DNA from: Saonia flava
Lineage (GTDB): Bacteria; Bacteroidota; Bacteroidia; Flavobacteriales; Flavobacteriaceae
Assembly: GCF_011927795.1 (NCBI RefSeq)
Contig: NZ_JAATJJ010000001.1
Coordinates: forward strand, 496,001 to 560,000
Direction: 5' to 3'
Length of the DNA: 64,000 bases
This document shows, piece by piece, positions 26,073 to 35,781 of this stretch. The translations under genes and the position numbers were made by a program. Under the pieces are notes generated by a model. That model was not told the origin of the DNA. It did no database searches and was given only the letters and a program-made list of their open reading frames with translations. Every line of letters starts with the position of its first letter. Within the stretch, counting starts at the first letter, position 1.

Positions 26073-26285
26073 TTTTTTAGTGATTTTTATGTGGTTTTAT
26101 AAGTAGTATATAATCAATAACTATATACCCTCTTAAGTTTGAAACTTATTGATATACATTTATAAATCAGAAAGAACAAAAGAGAGGATTAAGGTCAATA
26201 TAGCCATAGGAAGTAATGATTCCGTCAACATTGAAGGCCCCCTCTCTCTTTTCCGCTAAGAATTCGTTAAGTTCTGTGAGACCCA
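26073..26285. other. Intergenic stretch between the repressor and the hydrolase cassette
   Basis: This part of the 330-base gap holds no recognised gene. A 39-codon frame runs on the minus strand from ATG 26286 to a stop at 26167 (starts MGLTELNEFLAEKREG). It could be a remnant of a displaced gene, but I cannot identify it. Confidence 0.3.
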
Positions 26286-26301
26286 TGTTGGCAGTCATTA
26301 T
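26286..26301. repeat. Left arm of an inverted repeat flanking the hydrolase gene
   Basis: TGTTGGCAGTCATTAT is repeated in reverse complement, with one extra base, at 27354-27370. The first 10 bases (TGTTGGCAGT) are identical. The arms bracket exactly one gene. Confidence 0.6.
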
Positions 26302-26355
26302 GAAGCAGTCAGTAACATTTTGACTTTAAAGTCGTCAAATAGAAAACTTAAATCA

Positions 26356-27357
26356 ATGAAAATATTCTTTGCAACTTTATTCACTTTCATATTCTCTATT
26401 TGTTTAGCCCAAAAGGGTAATCCAACTATTTATAACGCGCTCATAGAGTATGACTTTATCCAAGAGCAAATAATCAGTGATAACGACACCATAATTTATT
26501 ACCTAAAGAACCCTAAAGCAAAACCAAATAAATTGGTGGTCTTTATTCAAGGTACAGATGCAAATCCTATTTTTTCATATAAAATAGATAAAGATAAAAT
26601 CACTTATTACCGTTGGTTTGGAGATGATTATAAAAAGTTGGATTCGACTTACACATATGCTATCATTCCAAAGCCTGGAATGGAGGGGCTTTATAAAGAT
26701 GGAGAAATAGTTATTCCAAAAAGCTATTATAAAAAAAACTACCTTGAGTACAGAATAAAACAAATTAATACATCAATTAGCCATATCACCGAGAATCATC
26801 TTACTAATCCTGAAAAAATTATTGTTTACGGTCATTCAGAGGGTGCTGCAATTGGAGCTGCTCTGGCTACAACAAATAAAAAAATAACACACCTAGGTTT
26901 TTGGTCAGGAAATGTTCTAAACAACTTCTATGAATTTTCTCTCTTCAATAGAATTGAGTCATTAAAAGGTAAACTTTCCGATAAGGAAGCCCATCAGAAC
27001 ATAATGGGTATTTTAGAATGGTATACGTCAGTAGTGGAGAATCCAAATTTAACTGAAATAGACCATTTTGGATTCACTAATAAACGTTGGTCTACCTACG
27101 AAAAAGCACCGCTTGATTATTTAATTGAACTATCTATTCCAATATATGCCCTCTTCGGAACTGAAGATGAAAGTACGCCTATTGAAACAGCTTATTTGCT
27201 TCCAATTAAATTTATAGAAAATAGGAAAGATAATTTAACTTTTGAGGTTTGTATTAGTTGCAATCATTCCTATAAAGTAAAAACAGAAGATGGACAAAAG
27301 TCTTATTGGAGTGAGCAGTTTATAAAGTTCATTGAATGGACCGATAAAACAAAATAA
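26356..27357 (+). CDS. Exported alpha/beta hydrolase-like protein
   Basis: ATG 26356 is chosen because it starts a signal peptide (MKIFFATLFTFIFSICLAQK); the frame extends 36 bases upstream. The 333-residue product has an alpha/beta-hydrolase core with a nucleophile elbow GHSEGAAIGAALA (serine in GxSxG), an oxyanion-side strand KLVVFIQGTDANP, an acid candidate in FGTEDESTP and a late histidine in CNHSYKVK, in the correct order for a Ser-Asp-His triad. Specific activity cannot be inferred. Its stop codon is inside the right arm of a flanking inverted repeat, and an 8-bp stem (AAAGAACT/AGTTCTTT, 27370-27398) follows. This looks like a self-contained, possibly horizontally acquired unit. Confidence 0.75.
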   Translation: MKIFFATLFTFIFSICLAQKGNPTIYNALIEYDFIQEQIISDNDTIIYYLKNPKAKPNKLVVFIQGTDANPIFSYKIDKDKITYYRWFGDDYKKLDSTYTYAIIPKPGMEGLYKDGEIVIPKSYYKKNYLEYRIKQINTSISHITENHLTNPEKIIVYGHSEGAAIGAALATTNKKITHLGFWSGNVLNNFYEFSLFNRIESLKGKLSDKEAHQNIMGILEWYTSVVENPNLTEIDHFGFTNKRWSTYEKAPLDYLIELSIPIYALFGTEDESTPIETAYLLPIKFIENRKDNLTFEVCISCNHSYKVKTEDGQKSYWSEQFIKFIEWTDKTK

Positions 27358-27370
27358 TGAACTGCCAACA
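27354..27370. repeat. Right arm of the inverted repeat flanking the hydrolase gene
   Basis: The reverse complement reads TGTTGGCAGTTCATTAT, matching the left arm at 26286-26301 with one inserted base. It contains the hydrolase stop codon. Confidence 0.6.
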
Positions 27371-27613
27371 AAGAACTGAGTTAAAAAGCAAGTTCTTTTA
27401 AGTTAATCCAGACGCATAATTCGCATCATAGGGCTCCCTGATTTTGCAATTGCAAATGCTTGTTTTTAAAAGTATTCATCGGTCGCTAGACTCGGTGGCA
27501 CGACAAATTTTATTCCCAATACAGTCCAAAACCAAAAAAGATTTTTACTATATTTCCTTAAAATTAGCCCTAGCACTCTAACTCGCACACTGCTTTCGCA
27601 GATATCTTACATA

Positions 27614-28483
27614 GTGCGGTGGTATGCAATATTTCGAAACTCATTACGACCCTTTAGTTTGGAAGATTTAAATAGCAACATAGAGAAACATTACCTTAAA
27701 GAAGGACTTTATGAGGATATTGTAAATCGTTTAAAAGAGCAAAATATTTCTCAAAATAAGGTGAAAAGGTCAGATATTGCAGGTGCGGACGAGTTTCATG
27801 TGCGTGGAGCAGCAGTATCTAAAGAGCTTGCCAATAGTATTAACCTTAATGGACTTAATGTTTTGGACGTAGGCTGTGGATTAGGAGGCCCTTGTAGAAT
27901 GCTTGCAGATGAATATAATTGTCACGCTACGGGAATAGACCTTAGCCAGGAATATATACGAACAGCCAACAAATTATCACAACTTGTAAATCTACATAAT
28001 AATACAACCTTTATACAAGGTGATGCTACCGAGCTACCGTTCGAGAACCAAACCTTTGATGTAGTCTGGACACAACATGTCCAAATGAATATTCCAGATA
28101 AAAAAAAGTTCTATTCAGAAATAAATCGTGTTCTTAAAGAAGGCGGATATTTTCTCTATTATGAAATCTTAAGAAAAGGGACTGGGGAGATTAATTATCC
28201 AATGCCATGGGCAAGTGATTCCAATTTAAGTTTCTTATTCAAGGAAGAAGAAATGCACAACTTGTTGAAGGGATTAGGCTTAGCAAGCAAACAAACTAAT
28301 GATCAGACCCAAGCAGGAATAGCTTTTTTTAATACCCTTCTTGCTAGATTGAAAGATTTTGGACCTCCTAAAATAGGGTTGAATGTTCTAATGGGTGAAA
28401 CAACCCAACCCAAATTAATGAACTTACTTGCCCATCTAAGAAGTGGTGACCTAGAACTTAAAAGTGGAGTCTATAAAAAATAA
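27614..28483 (+). CDS. Class I SAM-dependent methyltransferase
   Basis: A methyltransferase of the Methyltransf_11 type close to sarcosine/dimethylglycine N-methyltransferases: motif I VLDVGCGLGGPCRML, motif II ATGIDLSQEYI, FIQGDATELPFENQTFDVVW and the following HVQMNIPDKKKFYSEINRVL and GGYFLYYEI. The start is uncertain. GTG 27614 gives 289 residues, but its first 15 residues look unlike the family, and TTG 27659 gives MEDLNSNIEKHYLKEG, which fits the expected N-terminus and is my preference on family grounds. The 256-base gap before it contains no other gene. The methyl acceptor is unknown; a small amine or a quaternary-ammonium osmolyte precursor is possible. Confidence 0.8.
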   Translation: MRWYAIFRNSLRPFSLEDLNSNIEKHYLKEGLYEDIVNRLKEQNISQNKVKRSDIAGADEFHVRGAAVSKELANSINLNGLNVLDVGCGLGGPCRMLADEYNCHATGIDLSQEYIRTANKLSQLVNLHNNTTFIQGDATELPFENQTFDVVWTQHVQMNIPDKKKFYSEINRVLKEGGYFLYYEILRKGTGEINYPMPWASDSNLSFLFKEEEMHNLLKGLGLASKQTNDQTQAGIAFFNTLLARLKDFGPPKIGLNVLMGETTQPKLMNLLAHLRSGDLELKSGVYKK

Positions 28484-28622
28484 AAACCAAATGCATTATG
28501 TAATTAATTGGGGGCGGGATTTCCACTTGGAAATTCTGGCAATCAATTATCTTTATGGTCATGTGAACATTTTTCTCTGGAAAAGTCCGCAACCAATAAC
28601 TCATTACCGTTGATAAATACAT

Positions 28623-29147
28623 ATGAAATTTTCATTAGAAAAATCATTAGAAATACTAGAAAAAACACCTGAAACTTTGGAGCACTATTTGGGCAATTTG
28701 TCTACGGAATGGTTAACAAATAATGAGGGCAAAGACACCTGGAGTCCTTATGATGTCCTTGGACACTTATTATTTGGAGAAAAAACAGATTGGATGGTGC
28801 GTATTCAAATCATCATGAGTAACTCAGAAAACAAAGTTTTTAAGGCCTTTGATAGATTTGCCCAATTAAATGAAAATCAAAATAGGCCAATTGGTGAATT
28901 ACTCAAAGAGTTTTACAAAATTAGAGCTAAAAACTTAAGCGAGTTAAAATCATTACAGATCACGGAACAAGATTTAAAACGGATTGGCTATCACCCAGAA
29001 TTGGGAGAAGTTACCTTACAGCAGTTGATTGCTGCTTGGGTAGTACATGATTTAGGGCATATTGCCCAAATTTCCAGAGTTATGGCCAAACAATACAAAA
29101 CAGAAGTTGGCTCTTGGAAGGAGTATTTGGGAATCCTAGAAAAGTAA
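28623..29147 (+). CDS. DinB-like superfamily protein
   Basis: A 174-residue four-helix-bundle protein of the DinB/YfiT type. Metal-ligand histidines expected for the family are visible in DVLGHLLFGE in the second helix and AWVVHDLGHIAQISRVM in the fourth. The tail RVMAKQYKTEVGSWKEYL is typical. DinB-like proteins include thiol-dependent S-transferases (for example bacillithiol transferases), but most members are uncharacterised and no substrate is claimed. The gene is on its own, between the methyltransferase and uvrA. Confidence 0.82.
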   Translation: MKFSLEKSLEILEKTPETLEHYLGNLSTEWLTNNEGKDTWSPYDVLGHLLFGEKTDWMVRIQIIMSNSENKVFKAFDRFAQLNENQNRPIGELLKEFYKIRAKNLSELKSLQITEQDLKRIGYHPELGEVTLQQLIAAWVVHDLGHIAQISRVMAKQYKTEVGSWKEYLGILEK

Positions 29148-29227
29148 CATCTACAGCAATTAGCACATCCCTAAGTCCTTTAACAAAATCTAAAAGAACC
29201 CCACTTCCTTTTTAGGGGTCAAAATTG

Positions 29228-29235
29228 TACCTTTG
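29228..29235 (+). promoter_or_regulatory. uvrA -7 promoter element
   Basis: TACCTTTG is an exact TAnnTTTG match 17 bases before ATG 29253. The implied transcription start near 29242 rules out the TTG at 29241 as a sensible start codon. Confidence 0.6.
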
Positions 29236-29252
29236 CAACTTTGCAAAATACA

Positions 29253-32108
29253 ATGGTAAATTACGAGGAAAATATTGAGGTTAAAGGTGCCAGGGTGCAC
29301 AACCTTAAAAACATAGACGTTACCATTCCGAGGGAAAAACTGGTGGTCATCACCGGACTTTCTGGGAGTGGCAAATCCTCTTTGGCTTTTGACACCATTT
29401 ATGCAGAGGGACAACGTAGGTACATTGAAACCTTTTCTGCCTATGCCAGACAATTCCTTGGTGGACTGGAGCGCCCAGATGTGGACAAAATAGATGGCCT
29501 CTCCCCTGTTATTGCCATTGAGCAAAAAACCACATCCAAATCGCCTCGATCAACAGTAGGTACCATTACAGAGGTCTATGATTTCCTTAGGCTGCTCTTT
29601 GCCAGAGGTGCCGATGCCTATAGTTACAATACGGGCGAAAAGATGGTAAGTTATAGTGATGAGCAGATAAAAGAACTCATTAAAACAGACTACCGGCACA
29701 AAAAAATAAACATTCTTTCCCCCGTTATAAAATCCAGAAAAGGCCATTACAGGGAACTATTTGAACAAATTGCCAAACAAGGTTTTGTAAAAGTGCGGGT
29801 GGATGGTGAAATTTTGGACATTGTAAAGGGCATGAAAGTGGACCGTTACAAAACCCATGATATAGAAATTGTCATAGACCGCCTAAAAATGATGGATAGT
29901 CCAGAGATGGACAAACGCCTTACGGAAACCATAAACACAGCCATGTACAGTGGGGAAAATGTGCTTATGGTCTTGGAAGAGGGAGAAAAAGTGGCTCGCT
30001 ATTTTAGTCGGGATTTAATGTGTCCCACTACAGGTATATCCTATCCTTCCCCAGAACCCAATACCTTTTCCTTTAACTCCCCAAAAGGAATGTGCCCAAA
30101 CTGCAATGGGTTGGGACATGTGTACCAGGTAAACGAAAATAAAATTTTCCCAGATATAAAACTGTCCATAGCATCTGGAGGAATTGCCCCTTTGGGTGAA
30201 TATAAAAAATCTTGGGCCTTTAAACAGATAGAGACCATTGCACAGCGCTACAATTTTGAATTAACAGATCCCATTTCAAAAATTCCACAGGAAGCATTGG
30301 ACATTATCCTGCACGGTGGTAAAGAGAGTTTTGAGGTAAATTCCAAAACATTGGGCGTAAAAAGGCAGTACAAAATTGATTATGAGGGTATTTCCAACTT
30401 TATAAAAAATCAGTTTGAGCAGGCGGATTCCACTTCCATAAAACGCTGGGCAAAGGAATACATGGACAAAACAGAATGTCCTACCTGTAATGGTTCCCGT
30501 CTCAAAATTGAATCCCTTTACTTTAAAATTGATGAAAAGAACATTGCCGACCTATCCAAAATGGATATTGTTGAGCTAGCGGGTTTCTTTAAAGATCTAG
30601 AAGAAAAGTTGGATGGGAATCAATTAAAGATTGCTGAAGAAATCATTAAAGAAATAAAGACCCGCGTTCAATTTTTATTGGATGTTGGGTTAGATTATCT
30701 ATCGCTTGGGAGAAGTTCTAAATCCCTCTCGGGTGGGGAAGCACAACGTATAAGATTGGCAACCCAAATAGGTTCACAACTAGTTGGGGTACTTTATATT
30801 TTAGATGAGCCTAGTATTGGGCTCCACCAAAGGGACAATGAACGGTTGATAAAATCGCTTTTGTCCTTACGGGATATTGGAAACTCCGTCATCGTTGTGG
30901 AGCACGACAAGGACATGATAGAGCATGCGGACCATGTAATAGATATTGGCCCAAAAGCTGGAAAACATGGGGGCGAAATTATTTCCGAGGGAAAGCCAGG
31001 AGACTTAAAAAATTATAGCACACTTACAGCTGATTATATTACTGGCAAAAAACAGATTGAAGTCCCCAAAAAGCGTAGAAAGGGAAATGGAAAATCCATA
31101 AAGCTTTCCAATTGTACTGGCAACAATCTAAAAAACATTACGGCAGAATTTCCTTTAGGAAAAATGATTGGTGTTACTGGTGTTTCGGGAAGTGGTAAAT
31201 CTACTTTAGTTAACGAAACCCTCTACCCTATTATGAATGCCCATTATTTTAATGGAGTTAAAAAACCGATGCCTTATGGCAAAATAACAGGGCTGGAACA
31301 TATAGACAAGGTAATTGACATTAACCAATCGCCCATTGGAAGAACTCCACGGTCCAATCCGGCTACTTATACCGGTGTTTTTAGTGAAATTAGAACATTG
31401 TTCACCAAAACTCCAGAGGCGGCCATAAGAGGATATAAACCAGGAAGGTTTAGTTTTAACGTTAAAGGTGGGCGATGTGAAACCTGCCAAGGTGGTGGCC
31501 TAAAAGTCATAGAAATGAACTTTTTGCCGGATGTATATGTGGAATGCGAAACCTGTTATGGCAAACGTTTCAATAGGGAAACCTTGGAAATTCGCTATAA
31601 AGGAAAATCCATTTCCGATGTGTTGGAAATGACCATAAACGAAGCCGTCCCATTCTTTGAGAACATTCCCAAAATATATAGAAAACTCAAGACCATTCAA
31701 GATGTGGGTCTGGGGTATATCTCATTGGGGCAACAGTCCACCACCCTATCCGGTGGAGAGGCACAGCGTATTAAATTGGCCACAGAGCTTTCTAAACGGG
31801 ATACGGGAAATACTTTCTATATTTTGGACGAACCTACCACAGGGCTCCATTTTGAGGATATTCGTGTTTTAATGGAAGTTTTGGATAGATTGGTTAATAA
31901 AGGAAACACCGTTTTGGTCATAGAGCATAATATGGACGTCATAAAAATCGTTGACCATATTATAGATATTGGATATGAAGGTGGACGTGGCGGTGGAATG
32001 ATTGTTGCAGAGGGTACACCGGAAAAAGTAGCTAAAGACAAGAAAAGCTATACGGCAAGATTTTTAAGAAAAGAATTGGATATAATCCATCCTGTAACAA
32101 ACAATTAA
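29253..32108 (+). CDS. uvrA: Excinuclease ABC subunit A
   Basis: A 951-residue UvrA, the damage-recognition ATPase of nucleotide excision repair. It shows two ABC modules: Walker [13 protein letters not shown] with signature [13 protein letters not shown] and Walker [12 protein letters not shown] in the first, and [25 protein letters not shown] and [11 protein letters not shown] in the second. It also has zinc-binding [16 protein letters not shown] and [16 protein letters not shown] sites. Length is normal. ATG 29253 ([14 protein letters not shown]) is used instead of TTG 29241 because the latter coincides with the predicted transcription start. Confidence 0.97.
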   Translation: MVNYEENIEVKGARVHNLKNIDVTIPREKLVVITGLSGSGKSSLAFDTIYAEGQRRYIETFSAYARQFLGGLERPDVDKIDGLSPVIAIEQKTTSKSPRSTVGTITEVYDFLRLLFARGADAYSYNTGEKMVSYSDEQIKELIKTDYRHKKINILSPVIKSRKGHYRELFEQIAKQGFVKVRVDGEILDIVKGMKVDRYKTHDIEIVIDRLKMMDSPEMDKRLTETINTAMYSGENVLMVLEEGEKVARYFSRDLMCPTTGISYPSPEPNTFSFNSPKGMCPNCNGLGHVYQVNENKIFPDIKLSIASGGIAPLGEYKKSWAFKQIETIAQRYNFELTDPISKIPQEALDIILHGGKESFEVNSKTLGVKRQYKIDYEGISNFIKNQFEQADSTSIKRWAKEYMDKTECPTCNGSRLKIESLYFKIDEKNIADLSKMDIVELAGFFKDLEEKLDGNQLKIAEEIIKEIKTRVQFLLDVGLDYLSLGRSSKSLSGGEAQRIRLATQIGSQLVGVLYILDEPSIGLHQRDNERLIKSLLSLRDIGNSVIVVEHDKDMIEHADHVIDIGPKAGKHGGEIISEGKPGDLKNYSTLTADYITGKKQIEVPKKRRKGNGKSIKLSNCTGNNLKNITAEFPLGKMIGVTGVSGSGKSTLVNETLYPIMNAHYFNGVKKPMPYGKITGLEHIDKVIDINQSPIGRTPRSNPATYTGVFSEIRTLFTKTPEAAIRGYKPGRFSFNVKGGRCETCQGGGLKVIEMNFLPDVYVECETCYGKRFNRETLEIRYKGKSISDVLEMTINEAVPFFENIPKIYRKLKTIQDVGLGYISLGQQSTTLSGGEAQRIKLATELSKRDTGNTFYILDEPTTGLHFEDIRVLMEVLDRLVNKGNTVLVIEHNMDVIKIVDHIIDIGYEGGRGGGMIVAEGTPEKVAKDKKSYTARFLRKELDIIHPVTNN

Positions 32109-32170
32109 TACAATCAAACTAGTAATTGTAAATCGATTATTGTTAATTGCAAATTGATATTTTATAAAAT

Positions 32171-32857
32171 ATGAGAAAAGAACAGCACCATAAAGGTTGG
32201 AATGAAATGAAAACCAATGATTCTTGGGCCATTTTCAAGATCATGGGAGAGTTTGTCAATGGATTCGAGAAAATGAGTGTTATAGGACCTTGTGTGTCCA
32301 TCTTTGGTTCTGCACGTACCAAAGAAAATGAAGCGTATTATCAACTAACCATTGATATTGCAAAAAGTGTTTCAGAAGCTGGTTATGGAATCATTACAGG
32401 TGGTGGTCCTGGAATAATGGAGGCAGGAAACAAAGGGGCACATTTGGCCGGGGGGACTTCCGTTGGACTCAATATCGATTTACCATTTGAACAGCATGAT
32501 AATCCTTATATTGACAGTGATAAGAGCTTGGATTTTGACTATTTCTTTGTGAGAAAGGTCATGTTTGTAAAATATTCCCAAGGTTTTGTTGTAATGCCTG
32601 GAGGATTTGGAACATTGGATGAGCTTTTTGAGGCAATAACCCTGATACAGACGAACAAGATTGCAAAATTTCCCATTATATTGGTTGGCACCAAATTTTG
32701 GCAAGGCTTATGGGATTGGATAAAAGAAACCATGCTTGAAGCCGGTAATATAAGTCCTAAAGATTTAGATTTGGTAAAACTTGTTGATACCAAAGAAGAA
32801 GTTGTTGAAGTTATTGACGCCTTTTATAAAGGACATATTCTCAGTCCTAATTTTTAA
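32171..32857 (+). CDS. LOG-family protein (TIGR00730, possible cytokinin riboside phosphoribohydrolase)
   Basis: A 228-residue Rossmann-fold protein with the family motifs CVSIFGSARTKEN, YGIITGGGPGIMEAGNKGAH, and the diagnostic PGGFGTLDELFE (PGGxGTxxE), which binds nucleoside monophosphate. LOG proteins hydrolyse N6-modified AMP or AMP-like nucleotides; the physiological substrate in Bacteroidota is not settled. It ends 3 bases before the next gene, with which it is likely co-transcribed. A long N-terminal extension (about 45 residues before the glycine-rich motif) is present. Confidence 0.88.
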   Translation: MRKEQHHKGWNEMKTNDSWAIFKIMGEFVNGFEKMSVIGPCVSIFGSARTKENEAYYQLTIDIAKSVSEAGYGIITGGGPGIMEAGNKGAHLAGGTSVGLNIDLPFEQHDNPYIDSDKSLDFDYFFVRKVMFVKYSQGFVVMPGGFGTLDELFEAITLIQTNKIAKFPIILVGTKFWQGLWDWIKETMLEAGNISPKDLDLVKLVDTKEEVVEVIDAFYKGHILSPNF

Positions 32858-32860
32858 TGC

Positions 32861-35704
32861 ATGTCCATTAAACCTCACATACCCACTTACTGGATAATTG
32901 TTTTTTCCCTATGCGTATTGTGTGGAAAAAAAATCCATGGGCAGCATACTAATTCCATTACTGCTACTTTGGATGGTGAGACCAAGAAAATTGATGTCCA
33001 ACAACAGTTTGTATATGTAAACGATTCCCGAGATACCTTAACCACAATCTATTTCAATGATTGGGCACATGCCTACGCCAATAAGCATACAGCACTCGCC
33101 AAACGTTTTGCCGAAGAATTTAAAAAGAGCTTGCATTTGGCCAAAGAAAATGAAAGAGGACATACAGATATAGTCAGTATTGTGGCAAGTGGATACCAAG
33201 GTTTACAATGGAAAAGAATGCCAGGGCATGACATCATAAAAATTGAGCTGAACAGACCATTGGCCCCCGGTGCATCTACAAGCATGTTCCTTACCTATAA
33301 TGTTCAACTTCCTCCAAGTAGGTATACTCCTTATGGCTACAGTCAGTATGGGTATTATTTAAAAGATTGGTATTTGTCACCAGCAGTTTATGATGGAGAA
33401 TGGCATTTATATTCCAACAAAAATCTTGAAGACTTATATACTGGAATGACCAATACGCGAATCAATTTTATTTATCCCGAAAACCTTTTTCTTAATTCCA
33501 ATTTTAAAGTGAACAATAATTCCAGTTTTCCCAGTGGGCAGCATGCCTCATTGGAAGGTATTAACCAAAAGAATTGCGAAATCATTTTAAGCCCTCATAA
33601 TACCTATACCAATCATGTAACCCATTCCTTGAACATTGTATCCAATATAAGTTCGCCAAAGTACAATGCCATTTCCCAAAGTATCTCTATAGACAAGGTA
33701 GCGAAGTACATCACAGAGAAATTGGGGACTTTCCCCCACCACCAGCTATTGGTAAGCCAAATAGATTACAACAAGGACCCTCTTTATGGTATAAATCAGC
33801 TACCCTCCTTTATACGTCCCTATGATGAGCAGTTTCAATTTGAGATGAAATTTTTAAAAACCGCATTGAACAGTTATATAAAGGAAACTATCTATCTAGA
33901 CCCAAGAAAGGAAAAATGGGTGTCGGATGCCATTATAAACTACCTCATGATCAACTATGTTGAGGAAAAATATCCAGACTATAAACTGTTGGGGAAATTA
34001 TCCAACACATGGGGATTTAGAAACTACCAGTTGGCAAAAATGAATTTTAATGAACAGTATCCCTTCCTGTACATGCTTTCTGCCCGTAAGAATTTAAATC
34101 AGTCTCTTAAAACTCCCAATGATTCTTTAATAAAGTTCAACCAGAAAATAGCCAATAGGTATAAGGCGGGTCTGGGTCTTGCCTATTTATCAGAATACAT
34201 AGGAAAAGGGGAAATAGACAATGGTATTAAGGTGTTTTATCAAAATTATCAACTTAGAGAAGTGGATCCACAGGATTTTCAATATTTATTGGAAAGCTCA
34301 ACTAACAAAGATGTGGACTGGTTTTTTAATGAATATGTATCCACCAATGACCGAATAGATTTCAAAATCAAAAAAGTTTTTAAAGAGAAGGACTCTGTTC
34401 AAGTAACCATCAAGAACAAAACAGGTACCAATGTTCCTATTTCACTCTTTGGCTTAAAGAAAGATACTGTGGTTTCAAAACATTGGTTTTCCAATATTGT
34501 TACTAAAAAAACATATACCATTCCCCGAAACGAAGCAGATAGGCTGGTATTGAATTATGATCAGAAAATACCAGAGTTTAACCAAAGGGACAACTGGAAA
34601 ACCATGAATGGCTTTTTTTCCAGCAATAAAAAATTAAGGCTCCAATTTTTTAAGGATGCCGAGGATCCTAATTATACCCAAATCTTTTATGTGCCAGTGG
34701 CAAGTTTCAACGTATATGATGGGCTTACCCCAGGAATGAGGGTGCACAACAAAACCCTTTTGGAAAGACCCTTTGTGTACGATTTTTCACCATCCTATTC
34801 CTTTGGTGAGAAAGCCTTTGTGGGATATGGTAGGTTTACTTATCGTAAATACCACGGAAAAAGCGGCCTGTACGTTTCCAATTATTCCTTTGGTGGGTCT
34901 ACGTTCCATTTTCAGACCAATTCAAGGTACTCTACCCTTACCCCAGCTGTTTCTTTTGGTTGGAGACCGGGTGATTTAATTTCCAACAAAAAGCAGTTTT
35001 TATCCCTAAGGTATATCAATGTATTTAGAACCATTGATGAAAGTCTGGGAGACTTGGAAACAGAACCTGATTATAGCGTGTTTAATGCCAGATATATTAA
35101 TACAAATCGAGGAATAATTGATTATTCTTCTTGGTTTATTGATGCGCAACAATCCAGTGATTTCACGAAATTGGTATTCAACATGGAATATAGAAAGTTG
35201 TTTGAAAACAATAGGCAATTTAACTTTCGCTTTTTCGCAGGTAAGTTCATAAGAAACAATACAGACCCCAATACTACTTTTTTTAGTTTTGCCCTAGATA
35301 GACCTACAGATTATCTTTTTGATTATAATTATTTAGGACGTTCCGAAGATACTGGGATTTACAGTCAACAAATTATTATAGCAGAAGGAGGCTTTAAATC
35401 AAAGTTGGACAATCCCTATGCCAATGATTGGATGACAACCGTTAACACCAGTTTTAATCTTTGGAAATGGATAGAATTATATGGTGATGCCGGGTTTTTA
35501 AAAAACAAAGGTCAGAGCACTCGATTTGTTTATGATTCCGGGATACGACTTAATTTGGTTACCGATTATTTTGAATTGTACTTTCCGCTATACTCCAACA
35601 ATGGATGGGAAGTTTCTGATCCTCATTACAATGAAAAAATTAGGTTTATTGTAACCTTAAGCCCAAAAACACTTACCGGACTCTTTACTAGAAAGTGGTT
35701 TTAA
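32861..35704 (+). CDS. M1-peptidase-like protein without HExxH, with C-terminal outer-membrane barrel-like region
   Basis: A 947-residue exported protein (signal MSIKPHIPTYWIIVFSLCVL). The first ~500 residues follow the M1 aminopeptidase layout: an N-terminal beta domain with YVNDSRDTLTTIYFNDWAHA, then a peptidase-like domain with DPRKEKWVSDAIINYLMINY at the place of the WLNEGFATY helix. The HExxH zinc motif is absent anywhere in the protein, so hydrolase activity by the usual mechanism is unlikely. From about residue 600 the sequence becomes strand-rich (GYGRFTYRKYHGKSGLYVSN, FRFFAGKFIRNN) and ends with an aromatic-rich tail (TLTGLFTRKWF), as in outer-membrane barrels. It begins 3 bases after the LOG gene. 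Function unknown. Confidence 0.8.
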   Translation: MSIKPHIPTYWIIVFSLCVLCGKKIHGQHTNSITATLDGETKKIDVQQQFVYVNDSRDTLTTIYFNDWAHAYANKHTALAKRFAEEFKKSLHLAKENERGHTDIVSIVASGYQGLQWKRMPGHDIIKIELNRPLAPGASTSMFLTYNVQLPPSRYTPYGYSQYGYYLKDWYLSPAVYDGEWHLYSNKNLEDLYTGMTNTRINFIYPENLFLNSNFKVNNNSSFPSGQHASLEGINQKNCEIILSPHNTYTNHVTHSLNIVSNISSPKYNAISQSISIDKVAKYITEKLGTFPHHQLLVSQIDYNKDPLYGINQLPSFIRPYDEQFQFEMKFLKTALNSYIKETIYLDPRKEKWVSDAIINYLMINYVEEKYPDYKLLGKLSNTWGFRNYQLAKMNFNEQYPFLYMLSARKNLNQSLKTPNDSLIKFNQKIANRYKAGLGLAYLSEYIGKGEIDNGIKVFYQNYQLREVDPQDFQYLLESSTNKDVDWFFNEYVSTNDRIDFKIKKVFKEKDSVQVTIKNKTGTNVPISLFGLKKDTVVSKHWFSNIVTKKTYTIPRNEADRLVLNYDQKIPEFNQRDNWKTMNGFFSSNKKLRLQFFKDAEDPNYTQIFYVPVASFNVYDGLTPGMRVHNKTLLERPFVYDFSPSYSFGEKAFVGYGRFTYRKYHGKSGLYVSNYSFGGSTFHFQTNSRYSTLTPAVSFGWRPGDLISNKKQFLSLRYINVFRTIDESLGDLETEPDYSVFNARYINTNRGIIDYSSWFIDAQQSSDFTKLVFNMEYRKLFENNRQFNFRFFAGKFIRNNTDPNTTFFSFALDRPTDYLFDYNYLGRSEDTGIYSQQIIIAEGGFKSKLDNPYANDWMTTVNTSFNLWKWIELYGDAGFLKNKGQSTRFVYDSGIRLNLVTDYFELYFPLYSNNGWEVSDPHYNEKIRFIVTLSPKTLTGLFTRKWF

Positions 35705-35781
35705 TCTAGCTAAACCTAACCCCTTTATTAATTGCAAAAAAGAGATGGTTTTGGTACTTTCGCAAAAACCCTTTTCAGATA

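Noticed and set aside
25609-26106. Plus-strand frame of 165 residues over the S24 gene
   Set aside because: Antisense shadow of the HTH/S24 coding region and its operators; no family features.
26286-27398. Integron gene cassette with attC
   Set aside because: The repeat arms lack the attC core consensus GTTRRRY, and no integrase is in the window. Kept only as an unexplained inverted-repeat unit.
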